Below, one piece after another: positions 17,240-25,315 of a stretch of 44,072 nucleotides of DNA. The stretch's first letter is position 1. The number at the start of each line of letters is the position of its first letter. The notes under the pieces are model-generated. The model was not told the DNA's origin. It did no database searches and saw only the letters and a program-made list of their open reading frames with translations. This stretch comes from Bacteroidales bacterium (GTDB lineage: Bacteria > Bacteroidota > Bacteroidia > Bacteroidales > Bacteroidaceae). The position numbers and the translations under genes were made by a program. The stretch is taken from NCBI GenBank assembly GCA_024690405.1, contig JAILCU010000135.1, positions 1-44,072 of the forward strand, in the 5' to 3' direction.

Positions 17240-19606
17240 ATGCGTAAAAGACTTTTTCTGCTTTGTATGATATTGATGACCATCGCACAAACCACGACTG
17301 CCATGCCCGCCGATGAGGATGCAGAGTCGCTGCACTCGGGAGTCATCGGTTCCTGGCAGGTCTATCCCGCCTATTCGGTCTGCACGTACAATATCCCTGT
17401 GGGCAATCGTATCTATGCGCTCATGGAAAGTAAGTTGATGGCCTACGATACAGAGGATCAAAGCATTATCACATTCGATTGGATGCGCCAACTGAACGAT
17501 GTAAGCATCTCGTTTATCCGTTACAGCGCCGAAGCCAAACGCATCATTATCGTTTATGATAACGGCAACATCGATCTTCTCTCCACCGAAGATGACTATG
17601 ACGTTATTAACCTGTCGCAACTCAAAAACAGCACACTGCAGAACAAAACGGTCAACAATGTTCAGGTGAGCGGCAGCAAAGCCTATGTCTGCACCGGTTT
17701 CGGTATTGTAGTCATTGATATGGCAAAGGGCATTATCACAGCCACCTATGAGTTGGGACTGAACGTGACGGCCTGTGCACTTAGTGAGACTACTATTTAT
17801 ATCGGCACCTCCACGGGTCTGTGGACCAGCAGCCTCAGCGATAATCTGCAGGATAAGAGTTATTGGCATCAGGTCAATACCAACTACAATGCAACACTGA
17901 TGGAATATTTCGACGGTTATGTGTGGGTTAGTGTAGGCGCTCAGGTCTTCAAGTCAAACAAAGAAGGAATCCAGTTCTCGACTTTCATTAATAATGAATA
18001 TGGTCGCATCACTTATATGTCGCAATCCGGCGGAAAACTTGTTTTAGGCAATGCAAAACATGTGATAATTCTGGACGACGGTGAGACCGTAAAGCACTAT
18101 GCCGGCACTTATGCGTGGAACAACCTTCAATACGAAAACAATGTCTATTGGGCCAGCGACGCTTACAACGGACTCCAAGCCTATTCGTTATCGGCCGACG
18201 GCACTTTTTCCATTATTACCGCTGCCCTTCATCCCGATGGTCCGCCCCACGACTATAGTCTGCACATGCGCTATGCCGGTGATCGGCTGATGATAGCCGG
18301 CGGTCACCAGAACTATTCGCCTACTTCACGTCCCGGCACCGCCTATATTCTCGAACCCGACGATACCTGGACCGTTTTTGACTACGCCTCAGCCGTTGAT
18401 AATTATCCTAAGGAACATTATCTTGATGTCACGAATATAGCACAGGATCCCAATGATGAGAATCATCATTTCGTGGGTACAGCCCGCAGTGGCATTTATG
18501 AGTATCGCGACTATAAGTGTGTAGCACACATAGGACTCGAGAATGCACCTTTGCATTCCATTCTCCCCGATAATAAAAATCCTCAATGGTTCGTAGTGGC
18601 CGACGGTCTTACCTACGATGCCGACGGAAACCTGTGGATGCTCAACTGCACGGAAGGCGCCCAGGATACCACCATTCGTGTACTCAAGACTGACGGTACG
18701 TGGACCGGTATTCCCTGTCCTGAAGTGCAGGAAGCCAGTACCCTCGACCGCATCTTCTTTGACTCTGCCGGACGTGCCTGGATCAATAGCCGACGTATGA
18801 GTGCAAGAGGCATATTCATGCTCGATTATAATGGTACCGTCGACCGCACTTCCGATGACCGGAGACAACTCAGGGGTACCATCATCAATCAGGACAATAC
18901 CACCTACATGCCAGATGAATTCTACTGCTTTGCAGAAGATATCGAAGGACAGATCTGGTTTGGTACCAATCTCGGACCTTTCGTCATCAACGATCCTTCG
19001 ACCTTCAACGCTACTGATTTCACCTTCGAACAAGTGAAGGTATCACGTAACGACGGTAGCGGCTTGGCCGACTATCTGCTCTCTGGCATTCCTATTACTG
19101 CCATAGCCATCGACGGTGGACAACGTAAATGGTTTGGCAGTCTTGGTAGCGGTGTTTATCTCATTAGTGCTGACAGCCAGGAAGAACTCCTGCATTTCAC
19201 TGCCAGTAATTCTCCGCTGCCGTCAGACAATGTTTATGACATCGCCATTGATGGTCGCACGGGTCGCGTATTCTTTGCTACCGATAAAGGTTTATGCAGT
19301 TATCTCTCGGATGCCACCGACCCCGAAGAAAGCCTCAACAAAGACAATGTTTATGCCTATCCTAATCCCGTAGATCCCGACTATACCGGACCTATCGTCG
19401 TGCGCGGACTCACCCGTGATGCAGAAGTCAAAATCACTTCATCCACAGGCCAATTGATTTGGCAAGGTACTTCTAACGGCGGTGCATTTACATGGAACGG
19501 TTGCAACCAGCGAGGAAAACGAGTAGCATCAGGCATTTACAACGTCATAGCTGCTACTTCCGATGGGAATAAGGCAGTGATAACCCGTATCGCCATGATT
19601 CGCTAA
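17240..19606 (+). CDS. porZ: PorZ-like type IX secretion system protein (beta-propeller plus C-terminal sorting-like domain)
   Basis: The protein of 788 residues has a signal peptide (RLFLLCMILMTIAQTTTAMP) and opens its mature part with GSWQVYPAYSVCTYNI, as in the PorZ propeller domain. Repeated short strands with W-F-G/T-x-x-G patterns (IWFGTNLGPFVI, KWFGSLGSGVYLI, VFFATDKGLCSYL) indicate two-component-regulator-type propeller blades. The end (YAYPNPVDPDYTGPIVV ... GIYNVIAATSDGNKAVITR) is a type IX secretion C-terminal domain. In Porphyromonas gingivalis PorZ sits on the surface and helps attach A-LPS to secreted proteins. The length agrees with that protein. The start is the ATG directly before the signal peptide. 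A terminator follows. Confidence 0.82.
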   Translation: MRKRLFLLCMILMTIAQTTTAMPADEDAESLHSGVIGSWQVYPAYSVCTYNIPVGNRIYALMESKLMAYDTEDQSIITFDWMRQLNDVSISFIRYSAEAKRIIIVYDNGNIDLLSTEDDYDVINLSQLKNSTLQNKTVNNVQVSGSKAYVCTGFGIVVIDMAKGIITATYELGLNVTACALSETTIYIGTSTGLWTSSLSDNLQDKSYWHQVNTNYNATLMEYFDGYVWVSVGAQVFKSNKEGIQFSTFINNEYGRITYMSQSGGKLVLGNAKHVIILDDGETVKHYAGTYAWNNLQYENNVYWASDAYNGLQAYSLSADGTFSIITAALHPDGPPHDYSLHMRYAGDRLMIAGGHQNYSPTSRPGTAYILEPDDTWTVFDYASAVDNYPKEHYLDVTNIAQDPNDENHHFVGTARSGIYEYRDYKCVAHIGLENAPLHSILPDNKNPQWFVVADGLTYDADGNLWMLNCTEGAQDTTIRVLKTDGTWTGIPCPEVQEASTLDRIFFDSAGRAWINSRRMSARGIFMLDYNGTVDRTSDDRRQLRGTIINQDNTTYMPDEFYCFAEDIEGQIWFGTNLGPFVINDPSTFNATDFTFEQVKVSRNDGSGLADYLLSGIPITAIAIDGGQRKWFGSLGSGVYLISADSQEELLHFTASNSPLPSDNVYDIAIDGRTGRVFFATDKGLCSYLSDATDPEESLNKDNVYAYPNPVDPDYTGPIVVRGLTRDAEVKITSSTGQLIWQGTSNGGAFTWNGCNQRGKRVASGIYNVIAATSDGNKAVITRIAMIR

Positions 19607-19649
19607 CTCCGTTCTATCGCTTATCAGTAAATCCACAAATCATAAATAC

Positions 19650-19682
19650 AGACTGTTTGACTGCTGTCAAACGGTCTTTTTT
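19650..19682 (+). terminator. intrinsic terminator of the porZ-like gene
   Basis: The arms AGACTGTTTGAC (19650-19661) and GTCAAACGGTCT (19666-19677) form a 12-bp stem with one G-T pair and a TGCT loop, followed by TTTTT. Confidence 0.9.
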
Positions 19683-19927
19683 ATAAAGTCACCCATACAC
19701 GTTTCACCTTACATTAAGATTTGTCTCACCTTTGAGACAGCTTTTCTTCACCCTGTTCATAACTATGTTCATACCTTGTTGAAAGATGTTCAAAATAGAA
19801 AGGAAAGTGTTTGCAAAAGGGGTTACTGTTCTTTTCATGAAAAAACAAAATAAGTTATGAATAAGTTATAAAATAGTTTTTCACCATTTTTTTAGAGTTA
19901 TTGACAAGCTATCTCACGGAAAATACG

Positions 19928-19935
19928 TACCTTTG
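19928..19935 (+). promoter_or_regulatory. -7 element TACCTTTG for nadA
   Basis: An exact TAnnTTTG match with a TTG at 19901-19903 as a possible -33 element. It is 86 nt before the chosen nadA start. Confidence 0.7.
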
Positions 19936-20021
19936 CACAGTTATTAACAGAATTGACAACTTATATACATAATTATAAACGCTTTTTCAAAAACAAAGAA
20001 ATAAACAATTATATAAATAGT

Positions 20022-21050
20022 ATGTCAAAAACTATAGATAAGGCATGCAAGGCCACGTGTGATACAATGTCCGTCATCAACCAAAACACTGCTGCCGAAC
20101 AAGGAATGAAAAAGGAAACATTGAAAGCTGAAATCCGCCGATTGGCTCAGGAGAAGAATGCCGTGATTATGGCTCACTATTATGTAGATGGTGAGGTGCA
20201 GGACATTGCTGACTTCATTGGAGACAGCCTGGCGCTGGCTCAGCAGGCTGCAAAGACCGATGCTGATATCATTGTGCTCTGTGGTGTGCACTTCATGGGT
20301 GAGACGGCTGCTATTCTGTGCCCTAAAAAGAAAGTGCTGGTGCCAGATCCAGAGGCTACGTGTTCGTTGGCCGAGAGTTGTCCGGCTGATGAGTTTGCAC
20401 AGTTTGTGAGCGAGCATCCCGGACATACCGTCGTGAGTTATGTGAATACAACGGCTGCCACGAAGGCAGTAACGGATGTGGTGGTGACGTCCAGCAATGC
20501 GCGTCAGATCGTAGAGTCGTTGCCCCAGGATACACCTATTATATTTGGTCCTGATCAGAATCTTGGTGGTTATATCAATTCGCTTACGGGACGAAATATG
20601 CTGCTTTGGAACGGTGCTTGCCACGTGCATGCGCGCTTCAGCGTAGAGAAGATTTTGGCTTTAAAGTCAGAACATCCTGGTGCAAAGGTGCTGGTGCATC
20701 CCGAGTGCAAGGGGCCCGTGGTGAAACTGGCAGATAAAGTAGGTAGCACTGCCGCCTTGCTGAAGTTCGCCATTGCTGATGACGCTACAGAATTTATTGT
20801 GGCTACTGAAAGCGGCATTTTGCATGAAATGCAGAAGAAAGCACCACAAAAAACGTTCATTCCTGCACCGCCAGATGATGCCACTTGCGCTTGTAATGAG
20901 TGTGAATATATGAAGATGGTTACGCTCGAGAAACTCTATCGCTGCTTGCGCGACGAAAAACCCGTAGTAACCGTGCCGGCCGAGGTGGCCGAAAAGGCTA
21001 TCAGACCTATCAATAGAATGCTGGAGATCTCAGAGAAGTTGGGGATTTAA
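20022..21050 (+). CDS. nadA: quinolinate synthase
   Basis: This 342-residue enzyme condenses iminoaspartate with dihydroxyacetone phosphate to quinolinate, the step after NadB in NAD synthesis. It has MAHYYVDGEVQDIADFIGDSLAL, the dihydroxyacetone-phosphate-binding region, and cysteines that fit the iron-sulfur cluster: Cys87 (VLCGVHFMGE), Cys229 (VLVHPECKGP) and one of Cys291/Cys294 (CACNECEYMK). The start at 20022 is the first ATG in frame; an upstream TTG at 19953 would leave only about 10 nt of leader. The first ~30 residues are a poorly conserved extension, so a later ATG (MKKETLKAE) is also possible. nadB is about 6.6 kb away. An 8-bp repeat array begins directly after the stop codon. 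Confidence 0.95.
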   Translation: MSKTIDKACKATCDTMSVINQNTAAEQGMKKETLKAEIRRLAQEKNAVIMAHYYVDGEVQDIADFIGDSLALAQQAAKTDADIIVLCGVHFMGETAAILCPKKKVLVPDPEATCSLAESCPADEFAQFVSEHPGHTVVSYVNTTAATKAVTDVVVTSSNARQIVESLPQDTPIIFGPDQNLGGYINSLTGRNMLLWNGACHVHARFSVEKILALKSEHPGAKVLVHPECKGPVVKLADKVGSTAALLKFAIADDATEFIVATESGILHEMQKKAPQKTFIPAPPDDATCACNECEYMKMVTLEKLYRCLRDEKPVVTVPAEVAEKAIRPINRMLEISEKLGI

Positions 21051-21094
21051 GTTCTTAAGTTCTTTAGTTCTTTAGTTTTTAAGTTTGTAAGTTC
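21051..21094. repeat. 8-bp tandem array starting at the nadA stop codon
   Basis: The units are GTTCTTAA, GTTCTTTA, GTTCTTTA, GTTTTTAA, GTTTGTAA and a partial GTTC. The first unit directly follows the TAA of nadA. The same unit words recur at 42236-42275. Confidence 0.85.
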
Positions 21095-21096
21095 GT

Positions 21097-21150
21097 TCTA
21101 TTCAATCTATTCAATCTATTTAATCTATATAATCTATACAGTCTATTCAA
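21097..21150. repeat. 9-bp tandem array (TCTATTCAA)
   Basis: There are six units: TCTATTCAA twice, TCTATTTAA, TCTATATAA, TCTATACAG, TCTATTCAA. It lies between two arrays with an 8-bp period. Confidence 0.85.
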
Positions 21151-21167
21151 TTAGAGAAGCCATCCAC

Positions 21168-21259
21168 AACCTCCCAACCTCCCAACCTCCCAACCTCCCA
21201 ACCTCCCAACCTCCCAACCTCAAAACCTCCCAACCTCCCAACCTCAAAACCTCCCAACC
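21168..21259. repeat. 8-bp tandem array (AACCTCCC) directly before the methyltransferase start
   Basis: Eleven units of 8 bp: six AACCTCCC, one AACCTCAA, two AACCTCCC, one AACCTCAA, one AACCTCCC, then a partial unit. It ends one base before the ATG at 21261, so the ribosome entry region of the next gene lies inside the array. Confidence 0.95.
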
Positions 21260-21260
21260 A

Positions 21261-21818
21261 ATGAATTCAACCTTTCGTAAACTTAAAATAACGGAGATGG
21301 GGCGCATCAGCGTTGAGCAGTTCCACGAGGCAGAGAAATTGCCGCTTGTGGTAGTGCTCGACAGTGTTCGTTCGTTATATAATGTAGGGAGTGTTTTTCG
21401 TACGGGTGACGCTTTTCGCATTACAGGCATCGTCTTATGTGGTATTACGGCAACACCACCGAATGCTGAGATCCATAAGACTGCGTTAGGGGCTGAAGAC
21501 AGCGTGGCGTGGCGACATTTCAAGGATACAATGGAAGCGGTGGAATGGCTGCGCGCTGAGGGTTATACACTTTTGGCCATTGAACAATGTGAAGGCAGTA
21601 CGATGATTCAGGATTTCAAGCCTGCCGAAGGACAAAAATATGCAGTGGTACTTGGCAACGAAGTAAAAGGTGTGCAGCAACAAGTAGTGGATGCTTGCGA
21701 TGGATGTATCGAGATACCACAGTTTGGCACTAAACATTCGATGAATGTCAGCGTCACAGCCGGCATTATCATTTATGAGTTTTGCCGTCTTACAACTGGC
21801 CTGCTTTCACCCGTGTAA
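21261..21818 (+). CDS. TrmH/SpoU family RNA methyltransferase
   Basis: This 185-residue SPOUT-fold protein has the three family motifs: VVLDSVRSLYNVGSVFRTGD (motif 1), VVLGNEVKGV (motif 2) and IPQFGTKHSMNVSVTAGI (motif 3, with the knot and SAM site). It should 2'-O-methylate a ribose in tRNA or rRNA; the target is not known. The start follows immediately on an 11-unit octamer array with no visible ribosome-binding sequence other than the array. Its last codons lie in a 34-bp sequence that recurs at the end of the convergent neighbour. Confidence 0.92.
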   Translation: MNSTFRKLKITEMGRISVEQFHEAEKLPLVVVLDSVRSLYNVGSVFRTGDAFRITGIVLCGITATPPNAEIHKTALGAEDSVAWRHFKDTMEAVEWLRAEGYTLLAIEQCEGSTMIQDFKPAEGQKYAVVLGNEVKGVQQQVVDACDGCIEIPQFGTKHSMNVSVTAGIIIYEFCRLTTGLLSPV

Positions 21819-21889
21819 CGATATTTTTTGCGTTGTAATCTCTTTCTTTTTATCACTTACAACTGGCCTACTTCCACTTGCCTGACGAT
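21789..21889. repeat. 34-bp imperfect direct repeat at the ends of convergent genes
   Basis: Copies at 21789-21822 and 21856-21889 both begin CTTACAACTGGCCT and end ACGAT, with about 26 of 34 bases the same. The first copy contains the end of the methyltransferase gene, the second the end of the DUF4294 gene on the other strand. Confidence 0.7.
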
Positions 21890-22507
21890 GCGTTCAATGA
21901 GTTTATCGTCGCCCTCTGCATCATATTCCTTTTTCAGGCTGGCCTTGAATGTCCATGCAAATATCTGATAGAAGGTAGCGCGGGCAGGACCGAGGAAGGC
22001 TTGAACAATTTCATAGCTCGACTGATTACACTCTCTGTCGACGAGTTTTATGAGTAACTTACCTTGAGAATAGGTAAGTTTTTTCATTTCAGGTGTATAT
22101 TGTTTTTTGATATCGCGCTCTACAGCTTTAATATGAGCATCTTTAGCTTCTTTTGTAGGTAGTGATTCGAGCACTTCATAGGTCTCGCTGAGCATCATAT
22201 TGGCTTTCTTGGCCAAAGGCAGTACGCGCTTTACATTGGCTACCAGACGGTTGAACTTTCTGCGCTCACGCTCACTTTTGAAGATGAGTGGCTTGTAAAC
22301 GGGCAGTTCAGGCATGAGATAGTCCCAGACCGGTTCGCCGTCGAGAATAACGGGACGCTTAGAACGATAATATTGGAATTTTGTGAGAGAAGGCATCTCG
22401 GCAATGGACGGAATTTCATAGATATCCTCCGACCATTCATCCTGTTGGGCATAGGCGATAGTGAATGCCGGAAACAGAATTATGAAAAAAAGAAGATGCC
22501 GATACAT
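21857..22507 (-). CDS. DUF4294 domain-containing protein
   Basis: This protein of 216 residues has an N-terminal signal peptide (LLFFIILFPAFTIAYAQ) and one DUF4294 domain. Recognisable pieces are KRPVILDGEPVWDYLMPELPVY, RRKFNRLVANVKRVLPLAKKA and LTYSQGKLLIKLVDRECNQSSY. The family is widespread in Bacteroidetes, is probably periplasmic and has no known function. The start is taken at 22507, which opens the signal peptide and lies 31 nt after a -7 element. Confidence 0.87.
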   Translation of the reverse strand: MYRHLLFFIILFPAFTIAYAQQDEWSEDIYEIPSIAEMPSLTKFQYYRSKRPVILDGEPVWDYLMPELPVYKPLIFKSERERRKFNRLVANVKRVLPLAKKANMMLSETYEVLESLPTKEAKDAHIKAVERDIKKQYTPEMKKLTYSQGKLLIKLVDRECNQSSYEIVQAFLGPARATFYQIFAWTFKASLKKEYDAEGDDKLIERIVRQVEVGQL

Positions 22508-22538
22508 ATTAATATTCTTTTCCCTCGTTTTTGCGGGG

Positions 22539-22546
22539 CAAAAGTA
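22539..22546 (-). promoter_or_regulatory. -7 element TACTTTTG for the DUF4294 gene
   Basis: An exact TAnnTTTG match on the minus strand, 31 nt before the start; it fixes the shorter start codon. Confidence 0.7.
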
Positions 22547-22631
22547 CGTCAAAACTGCGATAAATGACCTAAACGTTGTTATCTTTTAACTTTAATTCTA
22601 TCTTATTGGATGTCATATCAGATATTTTGAT

Positions 22632-22639
22632 TAACTTTG
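22632..22639 (+). promoter_or_regulatory. -7 element TAACTTTG for the CoA-transferase gene
   Basis: An exact TAnnTTTG match 52 nt before the start, with a TTG at 22606-22608 as a possible -33 element. Confidence 0.7.
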
Positions 22640-22691
22640 CGCCCGCAAAAGGTATTTTAAAAGTATAAAGCAAAAATTTTAATAACAAACG

Positions 22692-24200
22692 ATGATCAAG
22701 CGTATCACTGCTGCCGAAGCCGCAGCATTCATAGAGAATGGCCATACTTTGGGTCTCTCTGGCTTCACACCCGCAGGTGTTCCTAAGTCTATTACTGCCG
22801 AACTGGCCAAGAGGGCTCATGCTGAGCACGAGGCAGGTCGTCCCTTCAAAGTGAACATTTTCACGGGTGCTTCCACAGGACAGAGTTGCGATGGTATGTT
22901 GGCCAACGAGCAGGCTATCGGTTTGCGTGCACCTTACACCACCAACCCTGATTTTCGCAAGCATGTGAACCTCAATGAGATTCGTTATACCGACCTCAAC
23001 CTCTCGAATATGGCTACCCAGATTCGTCAGGGTTATCTTGGTGACATCGATTGGGCCATCATCGAGGCTTGTGATGTAGAGATTCACGGTTCCAAGGCTC
23101 ATATCTTCCTCACCGCTGCCGGTGGTATCAGTCCTACGGCTTGCCGTCTGGCCAAGCGCGGTATCTTTGTGGAAGTGAATGCTTTCCACAGCCCGAAGAG
23201 CAAGGGTTTGCATGATGTTTACGAGATTGAGTATCATCCCAATCGCACTCCCATCAATATCTGCCATCCCAACGACCGTATCGGTAAGCCTTATGTGGAA
23301 GTGGATGCAGACCGCATTCTTGGTATCGTAGAATGCAATATTCCTGATGAAGCGCGTTCCTTCAAGGATCCCGATCCTATTACGACGCAGATTGGTCAGA
23401 ATGTCGCTGACTTCCTCGTGCAGAATATGCGTGAAGGCAAGATTCCTCCTTCATTCCTTAACTTGCAGAGTGGCGTAGGCAGCGGTGCCAATGCTGTGCT
23501 CGGTGCACTTGGTCACAGCACTGAAGTGCCTAACTTCAACATCTACACAGAAGTGCTGCAGGATGCTCCTGTGCAGTTGATGCGCGAGGGTCGCGTGCTT
23601 TCAGCCAGTGCCTGCTCGCTGACTGTCACCAATGAATGTCTGAAGGGCATTTACGATGATATCGACTTCTTCAAGGACAAACTCGTGCTGCGTCCTTCCG
23701 AGATTTCCAACAATCCCGAGGTCATCGCCCGTATCGGTGTATGCTCGCTCAATACAGCCATTGAGGCCGACATCTATGGTCACGTCAACTCCACTAAGAT
23801 TTGCGGTACCAAGATGATGAACGGTATTGGCGGTTCAGCGGACTTCACTTGCAATTCCTATCTTAGCATCTTCACTTGCGGTTCTACCACCAAGGGCGGT
23901 GCCATCTCCAGTATTGTGCCTTTCGCCAGCCATATCGATCACACCAGCCACTTCGTGGATGCTGTCATTACCGAATATGGTGTAGCAGACCTCCGCGGAA
24001 AGTGCGCCATGGAGAAGGCCGAGGAACTCATCAAGGTGGCTCACCCCGACTATCAGCCTCTTTTGCGCGACTATCTGAAGTATGCCGAAAAGTACAGCGG
24101 TCATACCCATCACTGCCTCAGCGCTGCCTTCGCTATGCACGACACCTTCCTTCGCAAGGGAGATATGCGTCTGACGGACCTCGCTGAATATGTGAAGTAA
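22692..24200 (+). CDS. acetyl-CoA hydrolase/CoA-transferase family (succinate CoA-transferase type)
   Basis: This 502-residue class I CoA-transferase has the N-terminal motif GLSGFTPAGVPKSIT and the catalytic glutamate Glu287 in NIYTEVLQDAP. The C-terminal half carries NGIGGSADFTCNSYLSIF and ITEYGVADLRGKCAMEKAEE. The family moves CoA between succinate, acetate and propionate. In succinate- and propionate-forming anaerobes of this order the likely job is to couple propionyl- or acetyl-CoA to succinate, but the substrates are inferred. It is monocistronic, with a strong terminator. Confidence 0.9.
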   Translation: MIKRITAAEAAAFIENGHTLGLSGFTPAGVPKSITAELAKRAHAEHEAGRPFKVNIFTGASTGQSCDGMLANEQAIGLRAPYTTNPDFRKHVNLNEIRYTDLNLSNMATQIRQGYLGDIDWAIIEACDVEIHGSKAHIFLTAAGGISPTACRLAKRGIFVEVNAFHSPKSKGLHDVYEIEYHPNRTPINICHPNDRIGKPYVEVDADRILGIVECNIPDEARSFKDPDPITTQIGQNVADFLVQNMREGKIPPSFLNLQSGVGSGANAVLGALGHSTEVPNFNIYTEVLQDAPVQLMREGRVLSASACSLTVTNECLKGIYDDIDFFKDKLVLRPSEISNNPEVIARIGVCSLNTAIEADIYGHVNSTKICGTKMMNGIGGSADFTCNSYLSIFTCGSTTKGGAISSIVPFASHIDHTSHFVDAVITEYGVADLRGKCAMEKAEELIKVAHPDYQPLLRDYLKYAEKYSGHTHHCLSAAFAMHDTFLRKGDMRLTDLAEYVK

Positions 24201-24223
24201 GATATTGATGCTTATATATTATA

Positions 24224-24270
24224 TAAGGAGAAAATGAGTTATCGACTTACTCATTTTCTCCTTATTTCTT
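24224..24270 (+). terminator. intrinsic terminator of the CoA-transferase gene
   Basis: A 16-bp perfect stem, TAAGGAGAAAATGAGT (24224-24239) against ACTCATTTTCTCCTTA (24249-24264), followed by TTTCTT. Confidence 0.9.
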
Positions 24271-24300
24271 TGAAGAACAGCAGAGGTCATTTGTTGTTTT

Positions 24301-24336
24301 AAAAAAGACAGGCGACTGTCCTCGCGGATGGTCGCC
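24301..24336 (-). terminator. intrinsic terminator of the DUF3836-like gene
   Basis: On the minus strand GGCGAC (24336-24331) and GTCGCC (24316-24311) form a stem followed by TGTCTTTTTT. It lies about 50 nt after the stop codon. Confidence 0.8.
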
Positions 24337-24386
24337 CGGTTCTTCATCTGATTGTGATGAAGCAGATAACAGTATTTTGCAAATAT

Positions 24387-24797
24387 TTATGGATGAGGGT
24401 TGCTATTTTTTTGTGGGGAAGATATGGCGGGGAAAGTAGCAAGCATGGTATCAATCAATTGGAAAGGAGAATTGGCGTCGCTTCGGCTGTAGGTGGTGAC
24501 ATAGGCACTTGTGTGGTCGGGAGTGAAGGCGTAAACGGTGCGCTGCAGGGCACTGTCGAAGTTGTGCTGACGTGCATTCCAGCGTGAGAGTTCTACGGTA
24601 TAACCCGTGAAGGAATAGGTATAGTTCCACCGCAATGCCGGTATCCATTCTTCGCCGTTCCAGGCATAGGCTGTTTGCGAGGTGATACGTCCGAAGACAT
24701 CATGTTCATAGCAGTGTTTCAAGTCGATGTCATTTGAGGCATTTGCGTTCAGGGTGAAGCACATGAGGAGGGCGGTGATGATGGTTGAGAGTTTCAT
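24387..24797 (-). CDS. small secreted protein, DUF3836-like
   Basis: This 136-residue protein has a signal peptide (TIITALLMCFTLNANAS) and a short domain with EHDVFGRITSQTAYAWNGEEW and ALRWNYTYSFTGYTVELSRW. These are YD/RHS-like strands with the look of DUF3836 proteins of Bacteroides and Prevotella. The function is unknown. It has a housekeeping-type -7 element 48 nt upstream. About 240 nt upstream there is also a copy of the ECF-type promoter that heads the sigma factor operon at 35.8 kb, so it may be induced by that sigma factor. The DUF3836 assignment rests on recognition only. Confidence 0.7.
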   Translation of the reverse strand: MKLSTIITALLMCFTLNANASNDIDLKHCYEHDVFGRITSQTAYAWNGEEWIPALRWNYTYSFTGYTVELSRWNARQHNFDSALQRTVYAFTPDHTSAYVTTYSRSDANSPFQLIDTMLATFPAISSPQKNSNPHP

Positions 24798-24845
24798 TTT
24801 TGTTGAGTTTTAAAGTGAGTAATAGGGATTCTTTTGAATTCGCTG

Positions 24846-24853
24846 CAAAGTTA
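24846..24853 (-). promoter_or_regulatory. -7 element TAACTTTG for the DUF3836-like gene
   Basis: An exact TAnnTTTG match on the minus strand, 48 nt before the start codon. Confidence 0.6.
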
Positions 24854-25040
24854 TGCTGATGTCAGCCATCGTGCAAGTCTTTGCGTGCGTTCTGGTGATG
24901 TTCGTCTAATAGTTATACACTTTTGTGTCTAAATAATGGACGGTAACCAGCAGTGTTCTTAATAGGTTCTTTTCTTTTTTTGTTTTCAGAATCTGTAATG
25001 AAGACCTGCGCAGGATTCTTTTATTACATCTTTCTGTAGG

Positions 25041-25070
25041 TTAGACGATGCGAATGAAGCAAAAGTTGCA
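25041..25070 (-). promoter_or_regulatory. ECF-type promoter, copy B, upstream of the DUF3836-like gene
   Basis: On the minus strand TGCAACTTT is followed after 14 nt by CGTCTAAC; read as hexamers, CAACTT and GTCTAA are 16 nt apart. This is identical in elements and spacing to the promoter at 35852-35883 ahead of the ECF sigma operon. The spacer sequences differ. The predicted transcript would run through about 235 nt of leader to the gene at 24797. Confidence 0.7.
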
Positions 25071-25251
25071 GTGAATCAAGAAAATGTTTTCTTTTAACCT
25101 TTCACTTCATTAGTAGCAAAATGATGTAAAAAACTACAGATCATTTCATTTTTTATTGTCACGCATGATTTCAATTGTAGCTGCATATTGTTCAAAGCCT
25201 TTGAAAAACACCATCATACAGGGATCAATATTAGAATGGATTTGTAAAATA

Positions 25252-25296
25252 AAATAAGCGGGCTAAAAGGAATGGTTCTCTTTAGCCCGCTTATTT
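25252..25296 (-). terminator. terminator stem after the KduD-like gene
   Basis: AAATAAGCGGGCTAAA (25252-25267) and TTTAGCCCGCTTATTT (25281-25296) are a perfect 16-bp inverted repeat with a 13-nt loop; it should work in either direction. Confidence 0.85.
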
Positions 25297-25315
25297 AAAA
25301 GCTATTTACCTGATT

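Larger units (their letters stand above)
19607..20021. other. intergenic region before nadA
   Basis: This 415-bp gap holds the terminator at 19650-19682 and the nadA promoter at 19928-19935. The AT-rich middle (about 19690-19900) contains a short GTCTC/GAGAC hairpin and repeated GTTCAT words but no reading frame or RNA gene I can support. Confidence 0.5.
24798..25315. other. 518-bp intergenic region with two promoters, no gene seen
   Basis: It holds the -7 element at 24846-24853, the ECF-type promoter at 25041-25070 (both minus strand) and the terminator stem at 25252-25296. A 19-codon frame on the minus strand begins in the 5' leader but has no support. The stretch 25071-25250 shows nothing recognisable. 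Confidence 0.5.

Noticed and set aside
19683-19927. Replication origin in the AT-rich stretch before nadA
   Set aside because: No DnaA boxes (TTATCCACA-type) were found and no dnaA or dnaN is nearby; it is probably ordinary AT-rich spacer.
24828-24890. 19-codon upstream frame in the leader of the DUF3836-like gene
   Set aside because: It is short, has no ribosome-binding signal and overlaps the -7 element at 24846.
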